Source: Spongiibacteraceae bacterium UBA5047 (lineage in GTDB: Bacteria > Pseudomonadota > Gammaproteobacteria > Pseudomonadales > Spongiibacteraceae). From it: 64,000 nt of DNA. Within the stretch, counting starts at the first letter, position 1. Each line of letters begins with the position of its first letter. A model generated the notes under the pieces. That model made no database searches. It saw only the letters and a program-made list of their open reading frames with translations, and was not told the DNA's origin. The position numbers and the translations under genes were made by a program. The stretch lies in assembly GCA_002415025.1 (NCBI GenBank), contig DIBR01000002.1, forward strand, positions 109,954 to 173,953, written 5' to 3'. Of this stretch, positions 36,555 through 46,224 are shown one piece after another.

Positions 36555-37585
36555 ATGTAGCGCGGTTAGTAGGACGATTTAGAGGGCGGCGTGGAAATTC
36601 TGAGGTCGACGGTGACTCTCTCCATATTCAGTTCCTGGAGGACAGCGAGGAACTTGCTAACTCTTTGAGCGTAATTCCGAGTGAAACGTCACTCAAAGAG
36701 CGCATGCTTCTGTACTTCTTGGCAAAAGAATGGGTGGTTGATTCGAATATTCTTGAGCTTGGTCCATTCCTAGGAGGGACGACAAAAGCGTTAGCCAAAG
36801 GAGTTGCATCTTCACTTAATGGCAATCGAAAGGTTTTAACGATAGACAGGTTTGACAGTTACTACAGCTTGGCAGCAATAGAGAGTATGGGGGTGGCTGT
36901 GCCCGGTTCTTTGAAAACGGCTCCTAACGCACCCTTTAAATCAATATTCGATTCGATTCATTCCGGTAAGCCGTATTTTGACAAAATTGTCGCGCATACG
37001 ATGGCGATACCTGACAAGCCGGTAGATTCAATAGACTATAGTTTCTTGAAAGAATATTCACCGTTCGGTGCCGTATTTGTTGATGGGTGCAAAAGTTGGT
37101 ATTCAACGAAGAATTTTTGTAGTGGAGTTGTAGATTATTGTAGGGCAGGAACTTACTTTCTTTTCCAAGATTATGGCCGGTATACCTGTTTCTGGATACC
37201 GGTGTTCGCGGAATGCTTTCCAGAGTCGTTGCAGCTAGTAGGTTCGGTAGACTCGACATATATTTACAAGCTGATATCCCCGCTTACTGCTGAGCGAATC
37301 GAAGAGCGGTTCCCTGATTCCCCGCAAGAGATTGATCGCTCCGAGCTAGACAAAATTTTTGATCGGGTAATTCAGAGGGAACGTATCCGTAAAAATTATT
37401 CGGCGCTGGTGAGCTGTAGAATCCAACATGCGGCATTCTTCGCCTATGTGGGGGAGAAAGAGAGAGCCCGAGAGATGCTGAAGGCCCTCTACTCCGAAGG
37501 GTACGTGCGCGGACAACTTGCCAGGCGAGTGGAAGCGGCTATGAAATCGCCGACCTATACGCCTGATTCTGACGTAACGCTTTAG
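36551..37585 (+). CDS. Class I SAM-dependent methyltransferase-like protein
   Basis: This 344-residue protein has a Rossmann motif, ILELGPFLGGTTKALAKGV, at about residues 67-85, followed by KVLTIDRFD and a second acidic motif AVFVDGCKSWYSTKNF. This pattern resembles the TylF/Methyltransf_24 group of O-methyltransferases. It may methylate a sugar or a precursor; the substrate cannot be told from sequence. The gene is visibly richer in A and T than its neighbours, a sign of separate ancestry. It overlaps the preceding glycosyltransferase by four bases. Confidence 0.65.
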   Translation: MNVARLVGRFRGRRGNSEVDGDSLHIQFLEDSEELANSLSVIPSETSLKERMLLYFLAKEWVVDSNILELGPFLGGTTKALAKGVASSLNGNRKVLTIDRFDSYYSLAAIESMGVAVPGSLKTAPNAPFKSIFDSIHSGKPYFDKIVAHTMAIPDKPVDSIDYSFLKEYSPFGAVFVDGCKSWYSTKNFCSGVVDYCRAGTYFLFQDYGRYTCFWIPVFAECFPESLQLVGSVDSTYIYKLISPLTAERIEERFPDSPQEIDRSELDKIFDRVIQRERIRKNYSALVSCRIQHAAFFAYVGEKERAREMLKALYSEGYVRGQLARRVEAAMKSPTYTPDSDVTL

Positions 37586-37599
37586 CGGACTAATCAGAT

Positions 37600-39099
37600 A
37601 TGGGTTTAAGTGCGTCGACTAAAGCCGCAAAGGGAAGTGTGTGGGTTTACGGGCGCACAGTTGCGGTTCAGTTACTTAATTTTGCTGCTATTGTTGTCCT
37701 GGCCCGCGAACTGGATGTCGCGGACTTCGGAATTGTCGCGTTAGCCAGCGTTGCTATCAGCTTTATAAGCACGATTGCATCGCAGGGTGTCAACCAATAC
37801 ATAATCTATGACAGTGCCGAGGGTCACGGGGAGCGAAGCAAGGCTGCGTTCTGGCTTAATCTCACTATCTCGTTAGTGGCTTTGGGGTGTGGGTTTTTGC
37901 TTGCGCCTCAAATGGGAGAGTTTTTCGGCGAGCCAGAGCTGCCTTTACTTATCATGGCGCTTCTTCTGCGCTTGCCCTTCGATGCTTGCACTCATATTTC
38001 CGATGCAGTTTTACATAAACAGCTGCGATTTCGCAGCATCGCCATCCGCGATACCATCCTGCAGGCCGCCGCCGCTTTGCTTAGTATTTACATGGCCACG
38101 TCGGGCTACGGTGTGTGGAGTTTGATTGTACCCTCTTTATTGATGGCTCCCCTGCAAACTTTGGTGGCGTATGTTGTTTCCGGATGGCGCCCGGGTTGGA
38201 ATCCTGGTTTGCAATTCTGGCCTCGTATATGGGCTTTCTCGTCGCACGTGATGGGAAGCACCTTCACAACCTTTCTTATCAGTGAAGGCGATACCATAGT
38301 TGTGGGTAAACTTATCGGGTCGGCGCAGCTCGGCATTTATAATATGGCATGGCGCACGAGTAATCTCGTGAGCCGGAATATAGTCAATGTGGCAAATGCC
38401 CTATTTCTGCCGCTGCTGTCTGCCGCGAGCAGCAACCGCGACCAGCTAATAGTTATATTGCTGCGTATTCTAAAGCTGATTTCAGCCATCACATTTCCCG
38501 CGCTAATCGCACTATTTGTTCTGGCAGATGACTTCATTAATGTAGTGTACGGGGAAAAATGGGACGAGGCAGTATTGCCGTTGCGAGTGCTTATACTATA
38601 TGCAATCAGATACTCGGTTGGCTCGCCACTTGGTCCGGCGTTGAAGGCGCTCGGCAGGCCGGATCTGATCTTCAAGCTCGGCCTCGCCACTGTGCCGGTG
38701 TATTTTATTGCCGTATGGATGGGTAGTTTCTATGGAATCGTGGGTGTGGCGGTCGGTGTGACGGTTGTGCGAACGGTTGTCGGGTACGTAACGTTCAAGT
38801 TAGTGGCAGATCTGCTGCGTGTTTCCATTTCGCAATTGATGCTGCCGTTGCGGTCTTCCTTGTACGCCGCTTTGCTAATGGGTGGGGTACTTTCAGCGAG
38901 CGGAATTGCACTTGACAACTTCATGCCGGGATACAGTGTTGAAAAGTTGTTCTTGATGATCGTGATCGGTTTTATTGTATACATGGCGCTTATTAGGTCG
39001 GTCTTCACGGATATTGCCAGTGAGCTATCTATAGTGTCGCAGAAAATTCTGGGATCGCGGTCTCATATCGTCGATCGAATGCTAAACATTAGACATTGA
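37600..39099 (+). CDS. wzx: Polysaccharide flippase, Wzx-like
   Basis: This 499-residue protein is strongly hydrophobic, with about 12-14 transmembrane segments. It begins KGSVWVYGRTVAVQLLNFAA followed by IVVLARELDVADFGIVALAS, a typical start of the MOP-superfamily WzxC/polysaccharide synthase group. It should move lipid-linked repeat units across the inner membrane. It is the only flippase candidate in the locus. Confidence 0.9.
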   Translation: MGLSASTKAAKGSVWVYGRTVAVQLLNFAAIVVLARELDVADFGIVALASVAISFISTIASQGVNQYIIYDSAEGHGERSKAAFWLNLTISLVALGCGFLLAPQMGEFFGEPELPLLIMALLLRLPFDACTHISDAVLHKQLRFRSIAIRDTILQAAAALLSIYMATSGYGVWSLIVPSLLMAPLQTLVAYVVSGWRPGWNPGLQFWPRIWAFSSHVMGSTFTTFLISEGDTIVVGKLIGSAQLGIYNMAWRTSNLVSRNIVNVANALFLPLLSAASSNRDQLIVILLRILKLISAITFPALIALFVLADDFINVVYGEKWDEAVLPLRVLILYAIRYSVGSPLGPALKALGRPDLIFKLGLATVPVYFIAVWMGSFYGIVGVAVGVTVVRTVVGYVTFKLVADLLRVSISQLMLPLRSSLYAALLMGGVLSASGIALDNFMPGYSVEKLFLMIVIGFIVYMALIRSVFTDIASELSIVSQKILGSRSHIVDRMLNIRH

Positions 39100-39106
39100 G
39101 GAAGCC

Positions 39107-39919
39107 ATGATCGAAGCATTAAAGGTTTTGCGTCAGAATAGTCGACGCAATCAACTGTTGGACAGCTTGAACTACGGAGCGGCGGAGTCAGAGTTATTCC
39201 TTGTGTCTTTTCCCAAGTCTGGTAATACCTGGTTGCGAGTTATGATGGCAAACTTGCTGAATCCGCAAATAGAAGAGATCGCATTTCATAACTTATATGA
39301 GCTCATACCTGACTCCGAAGTAGCAGATCAAGTGGGTCTAATTCAGGATCGTCGTTCGGGTTTCTATGCAGGGTCCGCCCAAGTTGTTAAGTCGCACGAC
39401 TACTATCAAAGGTATTATCGCAACAAGAAAGTTATCTACGTAGTTCGAGATCCGGCCGATGCACTGACGTCCTATTACCACTACCTAAATGTGAGAACCG
39501 ATCAGGATATGGATAAGGAGGTGTTCCTTGCCGGTGGTAACTCACGCGTTAAATCATGGTCCAGGCATGTTATGGGATGGCGTCGCGCAATTGATCAAGG
39601 CGCTTTGCTTGTGAAGTATGAAGACATGGTTGCTGATCCGGAAGGTTCATTGGCGCGCGTTGCAGATTTTATCGGCTTGAAAGTATCTCGCGAAGAACTC
39701 GAAACGGCGGTTGGTCGGGCTGATTTCAAGAGAATGAAGGCGTTAGAAAAGAAGTACGGCTACTTTAACAATAATCAAATCAAGAAAAAGTCTAACTCCG
39801 AATTTGTTCGGAAAGGCAAAGTTGGAGAAGCGAGCGATGTTTTCAGCGAAGCGCAGTTGGAACGTTTTGCCAGAAAGAATGCCAAGGCCCTGGCATGGTA
39901 TGGGTACTCGCGATGTTAG
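39107..39919 (+). CDS. Sulfotransferase domain protein
   Basis: This 270-residue protein has the PAPS 5'-phosphosulfate-binding loop FPKSGNTWLR (about 35-44) and the 3'-phosphate segment VIYVVRDPADALTSYYHY, both characteristic of the Sulfotransfer_1 family. The later segment FVRKGKVGEASDVFSEAQLE matches the family's PAPS-contact RKG motif. It probably sulfates a sugar hydroxyl of the polymer. It follows the flippase by seven bases and overlaps the pyruvyltransferase-family gene. Confidence 0.9.
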   Translation: MIEALKVLRQNSRRNQLLDSLNYGAAESELFLVSFPKSGNTWLRVMMANLLNPQIEEIAFHNLYELIPDSEVADQVGLIQDRRSGFYAGSAQVVKSHDYYQRYYRNKKVIYVVRDPADALTSYYHYLNVRTDQDMDKEVFLAGGNSRVKSWSRHVMGWRRAIDQGALLVKYEDMVADPEGSLARVADFIGLKVSREELETAVGRADFKRMKALEKKYGYFNNNQIKKKSNSEFVRKGKVGEASDVFSEAQLERFARKNAKALAWYGYSRC

Positions 39920-41652
39920 CCAGACTCAATCGATCTATTCTGCAGTCGTGTAAATTTCTATGGTTGCTAGGCAAATTGCCTGCGATCCGGCGGGCGGTGT
40001 GTGATTTGTCGATGTCGGGGAGCGAGAGAGGGCAGCTGCAGAGCGACGTCGGTATCTATACATTCACTTTAATGCAATCCGAACTGCTGAGAGAGAGGCG
40101 TGGTCTCGCCGGCGACAATGAAATATTCTTTGTGCCGGTTACTCGTGAAAATTTGTATTCCCTGACTGCCAGTCTGCTCGAAGAGTTCCGCGTCGTTCCC
40201 GTTCTGGAGTTTTGTCCGGACGGGATCAATGAGCGTTTGCAGGTGCACAATCTGTACCATCAGGCATACTCGCTGAGAAAAACAGTTTTTGCTCACGGAT
40301 ACTTTGAAAAGATAGCTGAGCTTGTGGCCACAAACCGTCAGCCGTTCCCGGTGCCGAACATTGTTAGCTATCTCGGCATGGCAGCACTTATCCCGATATT
40401 CAAAGACGCGCTGCTCAGGGCGGCGTTGAAAGTAGACTGGTGGGCCAAAGTTGCAAGATTGAGGGCGAATATCGTAATAAAGCCGGCGGCTGCCGATGGC
40501 GATACTCCTGTGGTAAAGCGAGTCCTGATAACGGGATGGTACGGGACTGAAACTGCCGGCGACAAGGCGATTTTAATGGAGCTGATCGATGAGTTAACTG
40601 AGCGCTATGGTAGTTGTGATATTCATATTACATCGATTGTTCCAAGCTATAGTCAGTTATCCAACGACGAGCTCGGTATTCAAGCTACAGTACATGATCT
40701 CAAAAACCTTCCGTATGAGCGTTTCGGTGCATTAGATCTGGTTGCGTTTGGCGGCGGCCCGATAATGGATTCAAGCCAGTTGCAGTACATCAGCATTCTA
40801 TTCGGGTGGGCAAAAAGGCGTGGTGTGCGAACCCTCCTTTTTGGTTGCGGCGTCGGCCCTTTGCGTAAGCTTGATAATGTAGCGTTTGCGCGTCAGATAC
40901 TCGAGTCTTCCGATTCGGCCTTTTTTCGCGATGACGAAAGTGCTCAACAGGCAGAAGAACTTGGGTATGCGGGTGAGAAACTTATCGCAGCAGATCCTGG
41001 GTTAAGGTACGCCTATCGCTGGAAACGACGCCATCAGGGTTCGCCAGAGCGTAAGGGCTTAGTTGCCATGTTGCGTGCCCAGACGGTAGAGTATTCATCA
41101 GCGGCTAGTGGTGAACAGGACCGCCTGTCACAAGTATTTTCCGGATTTCTGACAAAGCTGGTTGAGCGACGTGATGTGAACTCAATTTCGCTTGTTGCCA
41201 TGCACAGTTTCTGGTTGGGTAATGACGACCGGGTGTATAACAGCAGAATCGCATTGCCCGTTTCAAGTTGTCTCTCGGAATACCCGATAAGCGCGCCACA
41301 AACACTCGAAGAAATTCTGCAGGCGGCGGTCTGTGCCAAGTTCGGTATGCCAATGCGATTCCACGGGCATATTTTTTTACTGGCGATGGGAGTGCCGTTC
41401 ATTGGTGTGGACTACACGGGGCCGGGGGCGAAAGTTGGTAGTTTAATAAGACGCTACGGCCTTGAAGACTACGAAGTGGCCGCTGATGAAAACATGTCAG
41501 TGGTTGCCTTGCTGGAGTGTTGGGAGAGTCTCGTGAGTAACTACGAGGGCGTCGTGAATCACATCGAGAAAAAATTAGTCGTAGATATACAAGCCCTCGA
41601 GATGGCGTATGCTCGCGCGTTTCACGAAACGACTAGCGGAGCTGCCCAGTGA
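39913..41652 (+). CDS. Polysaccharide pyruvyl transferase family protein
   Basis: This protein of about 579 residues has a C-terminal polysaccharide pyruvyl transferase (CsaB-like) domain from about residue 205: VLITGWYGTETAGDKAILME, LDLVAFGGGPIMDSS, RTLLFGCGVGPL, FFRDDESAQ and CAKFGMPMRFHGHIFLLAMG. Such enzymes add a pyruvate ketal to sugars using phosphoenolpyruvate. The N-terminal 200 residues have no recognised domain. ATG 39913 overlaps the sulfotransferase end by seven bases; an ATG at 39895 is possible. The end overlaps the next gene by four bases. Confidence 0.82.
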   Translation: MLARLNRSILQSCKFLWLLGKLPAIRRAVCDLSMSGSERGQLQSDVGIYTFTLMQSELLRERRGLAGDNEIFFVPVTRENLYSLTASLLEEFRVVPVLEFCPDGINERLQVHNLYHQAYSLRKTVFAHGYFEKIAELVATNRQPFPVPNIVSYLGMAALIPIFKDALLRAALKVDWWAKVARLRANIVIKPAAADGDTPVVKRVLITGWYGTETAGDKAILMELIDELTERYGSCDIHITSIVPSYSQLSNDELGIQATVHDLKNLPYERFGALDLVAFGGGPIMDSSQLQYISILFGWAKRRGVRTLLFGCGVGPLRKLDNVAFARQILESSDSAFFRDDESAQQAEELGYAGEKLIAADPGLRYAYRWKRRHQGSPERKGLVAMLRAQTVEYSSAASGEQDRLSQVFSGFLTKLVERRDVNSISLVAMHSFWLGNDDRVYNSRIALPVSSCLSEYPISAPQTLEEILQAAVCAKFGMPMRFHGHIFLLAMGVPFIGVDYTGPGAKVGSLIRRYGLEDYEVAADENMSVVALLECWESLVSNYEGVVNHIEKKLVVDIQALEMAYARAFHETTSGAAQ

Positions 41653-42824
41653 AAGTGTTGCTGGTAGCAAACTCTCTTGGTGGGGGAGCGGGTAAAGCAT
41701 GCCTTAGGCTTTATTATGCGCTGCGTGGTGCTGGTGTCGACGTTAGGCTGTTATATCTCGAGCCGGGTAGGCAACCTGACGATCCGAATATAGCACCATT
41801 CTATGGCAGTGTGAGCAGGTTGTTTCTGCGTCAGCTTATCATGCAGCCATTGCTCAAGCTTAAGGCGGTGCTGGCTGGCGATCCCGCCGGGAATTATCGT
41901 TTACCGGTGTCTATTCATCGACTTGAGAGCCACGCCTGGGTAGCTTGGGCAGACGTAGTGAATCTGCATTGGGTTCCAAACTTCGTAGATTATAAGCGTT
42001 TTTTTTCGCGTGTAGGCCGAAAGCCAATCGTTTGGACGATGCACGATCTACTGCCGTTCTCCGGAGGGTTTCACTACCGCTCCGAGATTCAAAATCGAGA
42101 TGTGGCGGTAGAGCAACGTATCAAGCGTTCTAAGGAAAAAGCTGTTTCCGAGGCGAATTTGTCGATCGTTGCGCCATCAAGCTGGGCGCTGGATGAATCG
42201 CAAAAGTACGGAACGTTTTCGGCGTGCCGGCACACCCATATTTTTAACGGTGTTCCCCTCGATGTTTTTCAGCCGCTAAGTAAAAAGCTTGCCCGTAGCA
42301 TCCTTGGCCTTCCGGTTGATTCCAGAATCGTACTTTTCGTCGCAGACAGCATAGATTCAAAACGCAAAGGAATTGGGCTTCTGGTTGAGGCGATGGCGCT
42401 TCTAAAGGACGCTAACATAACGTTCGTGTCTATCGGTGGCGGGAGCATGCCAGTGGACTCATCATTTCCTTATATTTCCTTGGGTTCGATGTCGGACGAT
42501 GTTGCATTGGCCATTGCATACGCAAGCGCAGATGTTGCGGTTGTGCCGAGTGTAGAAGACAACTCCCCCAATACTATCCTTGAGAGTTTGGCCTGTGGAA
42601 GGCCGGTTATAGGTATGAATAATGGCGGTATCCCCCAGCTGGTTTGTAGCGAGCATCTGGGGGTAGTTTTGGATCAGGCGCAGCCTGAAGGTTTGGCGGA
42701 GGCAATAAAGGCGACGTTAGCTACAGACTACTCAGAAGATAGTATTCGCAGATACGCGCAAGCCAATTTTGATCTAGGTTTATTGGCATCACGCTATATT
42801 GCCGAGTTTGAGAGGGCTATCTGA
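41649..42824 (+). CDS. Glycosyltransferase family 4
   Basis: This 391-residue protein is a GT-B retaining glycosyltransferase. The N-terminus KVLLVANSLGGGAGKACLRL is typical of GT4, HWVPNFVDY and TMHDLLPFSGG follow, and the donor site shows VVPSVEDNSPNTILESLACG (E-x7-E). It starts with GTG in a GTGA overlap with the preceding gene. The sugar transferred is unknown. The next gene starts two bases after its stop. Confidence 0.88.
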   Translation: MKVLLVANSLGGGAGKACLRLYYALRGAGVDVRLLYLEPGRQPDDPNIAPFYGSVSRLFLRQLIMQPLLKLKAVLAGDPAGNYRLPVSIHRLESHAWVAWADVVNLHWVPNFVDYKRFFSRVGRKPIVWTMHDLLPFSGGFHYRSEIQNRDVAVEQRIKRSKEKAVSEANLSIVAPSSWALDESQKYGTFSACRHTHIFNGVPLDVFQPLSKKLARSILGLPVDSRIVLFVADSIDSKRKGIGLLVEAMALLKDANITFVSIGGGSMPVDSSFPYISLGSMSDDVALAIAYASADVAVVPSVEDNSPNTILESLACGRPVIGMNNGGIPQLVCSEHLGVVLDQAQPEGLAEAIKATLATDYSEDSIRRYAQANFDLGLLASRYIAEFERAI

Positions 42825-42825
42825 G

Positions 42826-44100
42826 ATGAATGCGAATTCGCTGGAGCGCGGCGTGAAGATATACGCGTTCTTTATGTGTAGTTCATTCATGATGCTGTTC
42901 GGTGTCAATGTTTCAATGTTTGCGTTCCTGCCTGTCCTGCTATTCGTTGTAAGGCATTGGGGAAAGCTAATGCTCAGGCCGAATACTTTAGTCAAGTTAT
43001 GGCTGTATCTATTTGCATTTGGTGCAATCTTAAGTACGGCCAATAGTTTTGCGACCGGCGAGGCGGGTACGCGGACAAGTGCGCTTGCGGTAGTCCCGAA
43101 CTACTTATATTGGTGCGTTATTGTATTTGTGTTCTATGCGTTGGGGATGAGATGCCAGCTTAGTTATTCCAAACTTTTTGGGGCGATAACTGCAGGTGTT
43201 TTCGCTGTTGTACTATACGTTTACGTAGTGCAGCCTTACACTGGCGGAAATAGCTTCGTCAAATTTTTCGGGAAAAATAATCTTTCCTTCTTACTTATTT
43301 GTCTGTCGCCATATTGCACTCTGAAGTTAAAGGAGAAGTCGAGGTTTCTGACCGTCGCTGTGTTGGCCATTATTCTCCTGCTTCAGCTTGTTGACGGACG
43401 CAGGGCGGGGTTTGTACTCGTGCTGGCGGGTAGTTTTCTCGCGTATAACGCGGCGTGGCTGCGGTTGAATGGTTTGTCCGATATATTTCGTGGGGCATTC
43501 TTGGCAGGCCTTCTGGTTCTGGTGATGCAGGTGCCTGTAATTGAAACGCTAGTGACTAAAGCGAGTCCGCGGGTTGCGGCACTTATTTACTCTGGCGAAG
43601 AGTCCTACGATGGTGACCGCTCATACCTTACCCGATTGGCGATGATTGAAAAAGGACTAGCGTTATTCAGGCAGAACCCTCTTTTTGGCATTGGGCTTAA
43701 CAATTTTACGAAGGTAGAGCAGCGAATTGAGGGCGATTTTGAGGGTAGTAGATACGTTGTGAACAAGGATATCTACGAAAACACCAGCTCCCACAATTCT
43801 TATATCAATATACTCGCTGAAGGAGGGCTCTTTCTCTTCGTGCCGTTAGTGCTATTGCTGGGTTCTTTGCTCTGGAGCGGCATCCGCCTTTTTCGCCACT
43901 TTTCCGAGTATGAGCGAACTGTGCTTATATCGGTTACGATGATGTGTGTTCATATGAGCGTCACAAATGGCATTGTAAACTCATTGGCCTGGTTCAATAT
44001 TGCTCTCTTGATGTACGTAACAACGAGAAAGAAGCGGGAACTAATTTTAATGCGGCGTGACAGTGTTGTTGCGAATAATCGTACATTACTTGAAAGCTGA
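42826..44100 (+). CDS. wzy: O-antigen ligase/polymerase family membrane protein, Wzy-like
   Basis: This 424-residue protein has about 10-12 hydrophobic segments and a large periplasmic loop (about 240-330). It shows the Wzy_C/O-antigen ligase features RRAGFVLVLAGSFLA, NPLFGIGLNNF and SSHNSYINILAEGGLFLF. In a Wzx/Wzy locus it most likely polymerises repeat units in the periplasm; a ligase role cannot be excluded. ATG 42826 gives the family-like length; the longer frame overlaps the preceding glycosyltransferase. Confidence 0.87.
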   Translation: MNANSLERGVKIYAFFMCSSFMMLFGVNVSMFAFLPVLLFVVRHWGKLMLRPNTLVKLWLYLFAFGAILSTANSFATGEAGTRTSALAVVPNYLYWCVIVFVFYALGMRCQLSYSKLFGAITAGVFAVVLYVYVVQPYTGGNSFVKFFGKNNLSFLLICLSPYCTLKLKEKSRFLTVAVLAIILLLQLVDGRRAGFVLVLAGSFLAYNAAWLRLNGLSDIFRGAFLAGLLVLVMQVPVIETLVTKASPRVAALIYSGEESYDGDRSYLTRLAMIEKGLALFRQNPLFGIGLNNFTKVEQRIEGDFEGSRYVVNKDIYENTSSHNSYINILAEGGLFLFVPLVLLLGSLLWSGIRLFRHFSEYERTVLISVTMMCVHMSVTNGIVNSLAWFNIALLMYVTTRKKRELILMRRDSVVANNRTLLES

Positions 44101-44140
44101 TTCTAGATTGATCACTGATATAAACGATGGAAACTGATTG

Positions 44141-45322
44141 ATGAGACTAGGCGTGCACTACCACTTGCCGGCTATTGCCAGAGACGGAGGCGTTTGGCTT
44201 CCGTATTTTTTTGGTTGTTTCATTGATTCTATTGCGCCTTATTTTTCGCAGGTCATTCTATTTTCCCACGGCCCTACAGCCGCTGAATCGTCGGAAGTTG
44301 GCTATCGTTTGAAGGCCGGTAATGTGAAGCTCGTTCCGCTTGGTAAGCGATTCCCGGTCTATGTTCGCCTTGCGCTATCACCTTACTATAAGTGGGTTTT
44401 CAAAAAACACGCGCGCGACGTTGATGTTATGCTGTTTAGGGTGAGCACTGTTTTGCTGCCATTTGTAGCGAAATATTTCGACAGAAAATTTCTGTATTCC
44501 GTCAGTCATTCGACGTTAGGCCTGGAGAAACTGCGTCAGCCCGGATATAGAATGCTTTTCATCAAATGGTGGACCTATTACTACGCTCGCCAGGAGCTGG
44601 CGCTCGCCAGAACTAACAAATTATTGACCAATAGTGTTGAGCTAAAAGACTACTGGGAGGCGGAGATCGGGCGTGAAGTAGAGCTCGTTCCTTCCACCAC
44701 GTTGTATAGCTCTGATATCAGGCCTGTAAGCTTCAGGCCAATCGCCTCGAAAGTGCGGCTCCTTTTTGTCGGTAGAGTGAGTTATCTCAAGGGTATCGAG
44801 GATATTGTAATAGCGCTGCGGCTGCTGCGTGATGAAGGACGGGATGTCGAACTCGCGATTGTGGGAGAGTTTGGAAAGGAAGGCGATTTTGAGTCGAGCT
44901 TAAGGCGCTATATTCATGAGAATGCCCTTTCTGACCACATAGATTTCAAGGGTTTTGTCGGCGGCGGAGAGATGCTCTGGGATATCTATCGGCAGTCGGA
45001 TATATTTGTGACGGCTTCCCGCGAATCGGAAGGCATGCCGCGGGTCATCTGGGAGGCGATGGCACAATCGCTGCCGGTGGTTGCTACCGGAGTCGGCGCT
45101 ATTCCGAGAATGGCGCCAGGGGCAATAGAGGTTGTAACTGCCAAGCGGCCTGAATCTATTGCCGCAGGGATTGCCAGAGTGATTGACGATGATGATTACC
45201 GCTCTGAGTTGGTTCGTGAAGGGCACGCTGCGGTAGGGGGCAATACGCTTGAGAAGCGGGCCGAGCAATTGGTGCAATGGGTGAACAGAAATTTTGATGT
45301 GGTTGCAGGGAAGCATTCATGA
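44141..45322 (+). CDS. Glycosyltransferase family 4
   Basis: This 393-residue protein is a GT-B enzyme. Its C-terminal half contains VRLLFVGRVSYLKGIEDIVI, IDFKGFVGGGEM and the donor-site segment VTASRESEGMPRVIWEAMAQ, with an E-x7-E pattern. The donor and linkage are unknown. ATG 44141 is chosen with a weak GGA site; a TTG lies one codon upstream. It overlaps the deacetylase by four bases (ATGA). Confidence 0.88.
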   Translation: MRLGVHYHLPAIARDGGVWLPYFFGCFIDSIAPYFSQVILFSHGPTAAESSEVGYRLKAGNVKLVPLGKRFPVYVRLALSPYYKWVFKKHARDVDVMLFRVSTVLLPFVAKYFDRKFLYSVSHSTLGLEKLRQPGYRMLFIKWWTYYYARQELALARTNKLLTNSVELKDYWEAEIGREVELVPSTTLYSSDIRPVSFRPIASKVRLLFVGRVSYLKGIEDIVIALRLLRDEGRDVELAIVGEFGKEGDFESSLRRYIHENALSDHIDFKGFVGGGEMLWDIYRQSDIFVTASRESEGMPRVIWEAMAQSLPVVATGVGAIPRMAPGAIEVVTAKRPESIAAGIARVIDDDDYRSELVREGHAAVGGNTLEKRAEQLVQWVNRNFDVVAGKHS

Positions 45323-46224
45323 TTTTGATGTACCACAATATCGTTTCCGGGGACGCTACCGAGGGTTTAAAGAGCCTGGGTATAACGATGACCCAACACA
45401 CATTCCGGAAGCATGTCGCGTGGTTGAAGCGAAAGTTTGAAATTGTGTCTCTGTCAGATTACCTCATGCGCGTTGAGGCGGAAGGCGGTGTCGACAGGAA
45501 TGTGCTTGCGCTTACGCTTGATGACGGGCACGGCGTGACCTATGACTGTGCTCGATCAGTCTCGGTGGAATACAATGTTCCGATGACGATATTTGTGTCT
45601 ACTTGTCAGATTGATGACGGGCCACTTATATGGGGCATGTACATAAATGCAATTTCCACAGAATGCATTTACGATTCTATCAATGTCGAAGGCCGGGTCT
45701 TGGACTTTCAGACGGCAAAAAGCCGGAAGCAGTCCAGGCAATACTTGTTGGAATGGGCGTTTGCGCAGACTGATATCGCTGAAAGCGTTGCGGCCTTGGA
45801 GAAGGAATACCCTCTGCCCGCCGACATTATGAAACATTACCGCGGGATGACGAGTGAGCAACTGCGCGACGCCGGCGCGGGGAATTTGATAGGGATAGGC
45901 TCGCATACGGTAAGTCATCCGTTTCTTGACGCAATCGAAGCAGAGGCTGTTCGCGATGAGCTGCTGCAAAGTAAGCTGAAGCTTGAGGGAATCATTGGCG
46001 CCCCTGTTAAATATGTTGCCTACCCAAGTGGCGGCTATAATTCCGATGTTATTGGAGTCGCGAAAGCAGTAGGTTATGAAGCAGGATTTGCGGTGACTCC
46101 ACGAAATCTGTCTGAAGAAATATTCGAAATTCCGCGCGTCGGCATATATAGAGATAGTATCGCTCTACTCAGGCTTAGCCTGATGAAGCATAGGCGACGC
46201 GGACTATTTAAGACCCAAGGATAA
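45319..46224 (+). CDS. Polysaccharide deacetylase (NodB/CE4 family)
   Basis: This 301-residue protein has the NodB domain motif 1, LALTLDDGHG, with the catalytic and metal Asp pair; motif 2, GIGSHTVSHPFL, with metal-binding His residues; and the later segment YVAYPSGGYNSDV. It starts with MYHNIVSG, typical of cytoplasmic or periplasmic CE4 enzymes, and has no signal peptide. It probably removes an N-acetyl group from an amino sugar, or modifies the lipid-linked unit. It overlaps both neighbours by one to four bases. Confidence 0.88.
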   Translation: MILMYHNIVSGDATEGLKSLGITMTQHTFRKHVAWLKRKFEIVSLSDYLMRVEAEGGVDRNVLALTLDDGHGVTYDCARSVSVEYNVPMTIFVSTCQIDDGPLIWGMYINAISTECIYDSINVEGRVLDFQTAKSRKQSRQYLLEWAFAQTDIAESVAALEKEYPLPADIMKHYRGMTSEQLRDAGAGNLIGIGSHTVSHPFLDAIEAEAVRDELLQSKLKLEGIIGAPVKYVAYPSGGYNSDVIGVAKAVGYEAGFAVTPRNLSEEIFEIPRVGIYRDSIALLRLSLMKHRRRGLFKTQG

